From contig JAWNZC010000419.1 in the NCBI GenBank assembly GCA_035771165.1, forward strand, positions 1,100,001-1,164,000: a stretch of 64,000 bases of DNA, in the 5' to 3' direction. A program made the position numbers and the translations under genes. The notes beneath the pieces are model-generated. The model did no database searches, was not told where the DNA came from, and saw only the letters and a list, made by a program, of their open reading frames with translations. The stretch is from Paragorgia papillata. Taxonomy: Eukaryota > Cnidaria > Anthozoa > Scleralcyonacea > Coralliidae. Below are positions 61,349-64,000 of this stretch, one piece after another (the stretch's first letter is position 1; every line of letters begins with the position of its first letter).

Positions 61349-62689
61349 GTAATTTCTTCTGCAAAAATTGTCAAAAACATTTGGAGTTTGATGATGGAAC
61401 CAACAAAAATATTTTTAGGTTAGATGGATTGTAACACAGTACATAAAAATAACTGTTTTTTATTTTCACAATCAGCATATTTCTGTATTTTGCATAATTT
61501 ATAGACTGAGGCAGATATCTGTCTTCACATCGTAGATTTTTGCTAAAGAATACTTGTTTCTATTGTAAGAATTAAATCATATCTTTTCAAGGCTTCATGC
61601 AAGCAAATTTTGAAATTATTTTGGAATAAATTGTAAAAAGAATGATTGAGCAAAGTACCATCATGATAATTTGCATACGTACAACGTATCAGACGACTGG
61701 GCCAAGTATAAACAGACTTAATAATCTTAACTTATAATGCTCTGAAATGACTATTTAATTATGGTGAAAAATTGAATACAAAATCTGGAGTTATTCATAG
61801 AAATGTCAGGATTTATAAATATTAGTAAGAACAATAGAACTCGTATAAAAAAATCATAGGTACAGCATGTTTGAAAAAAAGAAAAAACACCATGGTTTAA
61901 TATTTTTTTTTAGTTTGCTCTTCAATGTTATTTTTTGTCAAGACTAATTTTCAGGCTGTTTTCTTCTTCCCACTTTTCCAATTTCTCTTTGTTTACAAAA
62001 AAAATTACATTAAATGTTAAAAGTTAATAAAACACCATTGCTGAAAAAAAAAATTGCATGAACGTGCATATATATTGACTAGCATTTTCTACTGAGAAAA
62101 GAAAAGATTAGCTAAGACCAGTAAAAAGTCTAACTTATTAAGGTGTTCAAAATTTATTGTAATGGAACAAAACTAACTTATTTTCGGATTTATCATACCA
62201 TTAAGCATTTCATTTATTTTTACGTCATCGTTAGCCTTTATTTTTCCTTTATTCCTCCTTTATTCCTGCTACAAAATTTCTATCCTGTTTCTTTTTTTAC
62301 TATAAAGATAACCCTTCTCTTCAATTCTCACCGTGTTAAATATACTTTTCAAGAGCATTATAATTATTTTGTACTTAGTTAATTATTTGCAGTTCAGCTT
62401 TACACTACGTGAACAAACAAGACACGTAGTCCCCTGACACCTGAAAATCCAATTTGTAATAAAATGAGCCCCCGCCCCGTGTTATTTTTCTTGAACTTGT
62501 GACAGTGCAAAGTGGAATATTGTAATCCGGTTTAACTGAACATGGTACATTCGGTTTGGGTTTGGGGTTTTTTGAGGGAGGTGAATTCCATATTTCATTA
62601 TAGTTTTACAAGCCTTTAATTTTATTGGCAACATTTGAAATATTTTTATTAATTAAATTACAAAATAGTTTAAGTCGAAAAGGTGAGAT

Positions 62690-63480
62690 AATCACAACAC
62701 CATACATAACCATAAAATTACAACACACAAATAATCACACCATACAAATAATCACAACACACAAATAATCACAACACACAAATAATCACAACACACAAAT
62801 AATCACAACACACAAATAATCACAACACAAATAGTCACAACACACACAACAACAACAACAACAACACCATACGTAATCACAATGTAATCACAACACCCCA
62901 TACATAACCACACGCGACCACAACACCCATACTGTACATAACTGCAACTGACACAACAGACACATAACCACAACACGCACATAACCACAACACCCATACA
63001 TAACTACAACACACGGCCACAACACCCACACATAACCACAACATGCACACACATAACCACAACACACACAACAACACACACAACCACAACACACGCAACC
63101 ACAACACACATAACCACAACACATGCAACCACAACACACATAACCACAACACACATAACCACAACACACACAACAACACACACAACCACAACACACGCAA
63201 CCACAACACACGCAACCACAACACATGCAACCACAACACACGCAACCACAACACACGCAACCACAACACACATAACCACAACACATGCAACCACAACACA
63301 CATGCAACCACAACACACATAACCACAACACAGTCAACACACAACCACAACACCCAGACATAACCACATGCATAACCACAACACCCACATGTAACCACAT
63401 CATCCATACACGACAACAACATCCACACACGACAACAACATCCACACATGACACAATAAATCAGACACAAAATATAGGCA
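62690..63480. repeat. 15-16 bp minisatellite (AACCACAACACACAT)n
   Basis: The array starts with AATCACAACACACAA units (62730-62870) and changes to AACCACAACACACGC/CAT units to about 63460. Long His/Asn/Thr frames on the plus strand and Val/Cys/Leu frames on the minus strand are repeat artefacts. 63480-64000 shows nothing recognisable. Confidence 0.95.
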
Positions 63481-64000
63481 AATCTGACGGAAACAGTTAC
63501 TGCATGCCACTGAAGCCGTTGAGACATCAGTCACTACTACCACTAGTAGTTTTCCTCAAGACTATACATTAACTTAGATGAGCAACTTTCACAAACATGT
63601 ATTAATAATACTCCTACAGTAGGTTCAAATCATTTACTTTATAACGTCAAACACTTCCACTAACAGTCATATTCAAGGCAACACTAACCTAGATTATCAA
63701 CTACTTCATGTACCAGTGCTTCAGTTTTACCTAATGCAACAATATTCCATTATGTACCAAAGAATTGCACAATGACTTGAAAAACCTAAAACCAATCGAG
63801 CAAAATATGCGTAGAAATAACCAATGAACGAGTCACTTGTTGAACAAATTATATTTGTTGATCAAATAGGGATTGCTATTTCTTTCACTTTTGAGTGCAA
63901 ATTTGCTTTTGTGATTTCACCAACACCAGTATATGGTATTTAAAAAAAAAATGGGTTCTCTCAATCTTCTTTAGCTGGATCAGTGAAATTTTTTAGCATT

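Noticed and set aside
62877..63527. 216-aa Leu/Val/Cys frame resembling a membrane protein
   Set aside because: It follows the minisatellite period in all frames. The hydrophobicity is a by-product of GTTGTGGTTATG-type units.

Overview
The window is animal nuclear DNA: spliced genes with GT-AG introns, non-LTR retrotransposon debris, tRNA-derived SINEs, many foldback/MITE elements and very long tandem repeats. The gene content (TALDO1, YJU2, ALDH16A1 and a G2E3-like HECT ligase beside an rve integrase) and the dispersed repeats suggest an early-branching metazoan, most likely a cnidarian (anthozoan). I cannot name the species from sequence alone.

Four host genes lie head-to-tail on the minus strand between 0.6 and 40 kb. 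They are the splicing factor YJU2 (580-15681), transaldolase TALDO1 (16216-20408, 10 exons, 319 aa), an unrecognised 12-exon gene with an N-myristoylation-type start and an internally duplicated exon pair (21702-28629, 621 aa), and ALDH16A1 (30263-40004, 12 exons, about 845 aa). I assembled the exons by hand from splice sites and reading-frame phase. TALDO1, the 12-exon gene, the HECT gene and the integrase gene keep phase across every junction. ALDH16A1 has one ambiguous junction and the YJU2 C-terminus is ambiguous.

The most striking host feature is a roughly 10.4 kb array of a 10-bp unit (CAACAAATCG and variants) filling intron 4 of YJU2. Its central part carries many small inverted units that form palindromic junctions. 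Pyrimidine/purine microsatellites of 180 to 700 bp occupy several other introns.

The most interesting object is 40846-56478. This 15.6 kb unit has about 330-390 bp terminal inverted repeats made of tandem 20-22 bp subrepeats. It begins TAT and ends ATA, and is flanked by a perfect 6-bp duplication, GTATCC. Just inside the left end starts a 9-exon gene for a 711-aa protein (C2HC finger, CUE-like segment, HECT domain with catalytic Cys). Just inside the right end, on the other strand, starts a 3-exon gene for a 506-aa DDE integrase-type transposase. Both frames are intact. The ends and target-site length fit the eukaryotic IS3EU type of DNA transposon, and the HECT ubiquitin ligase appears to be part of the element. 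Its introns have themselves been invaded by foldback elements and a decayed CR1/L2-like retrotransposon.

From 56.5 to 64 kb I recognise no host gene. That stretch holds several MITEs, one hAT-type element with an 8-bp target duplication, a hairpin element and a 15-16 bp minisatellite (62690-63480).
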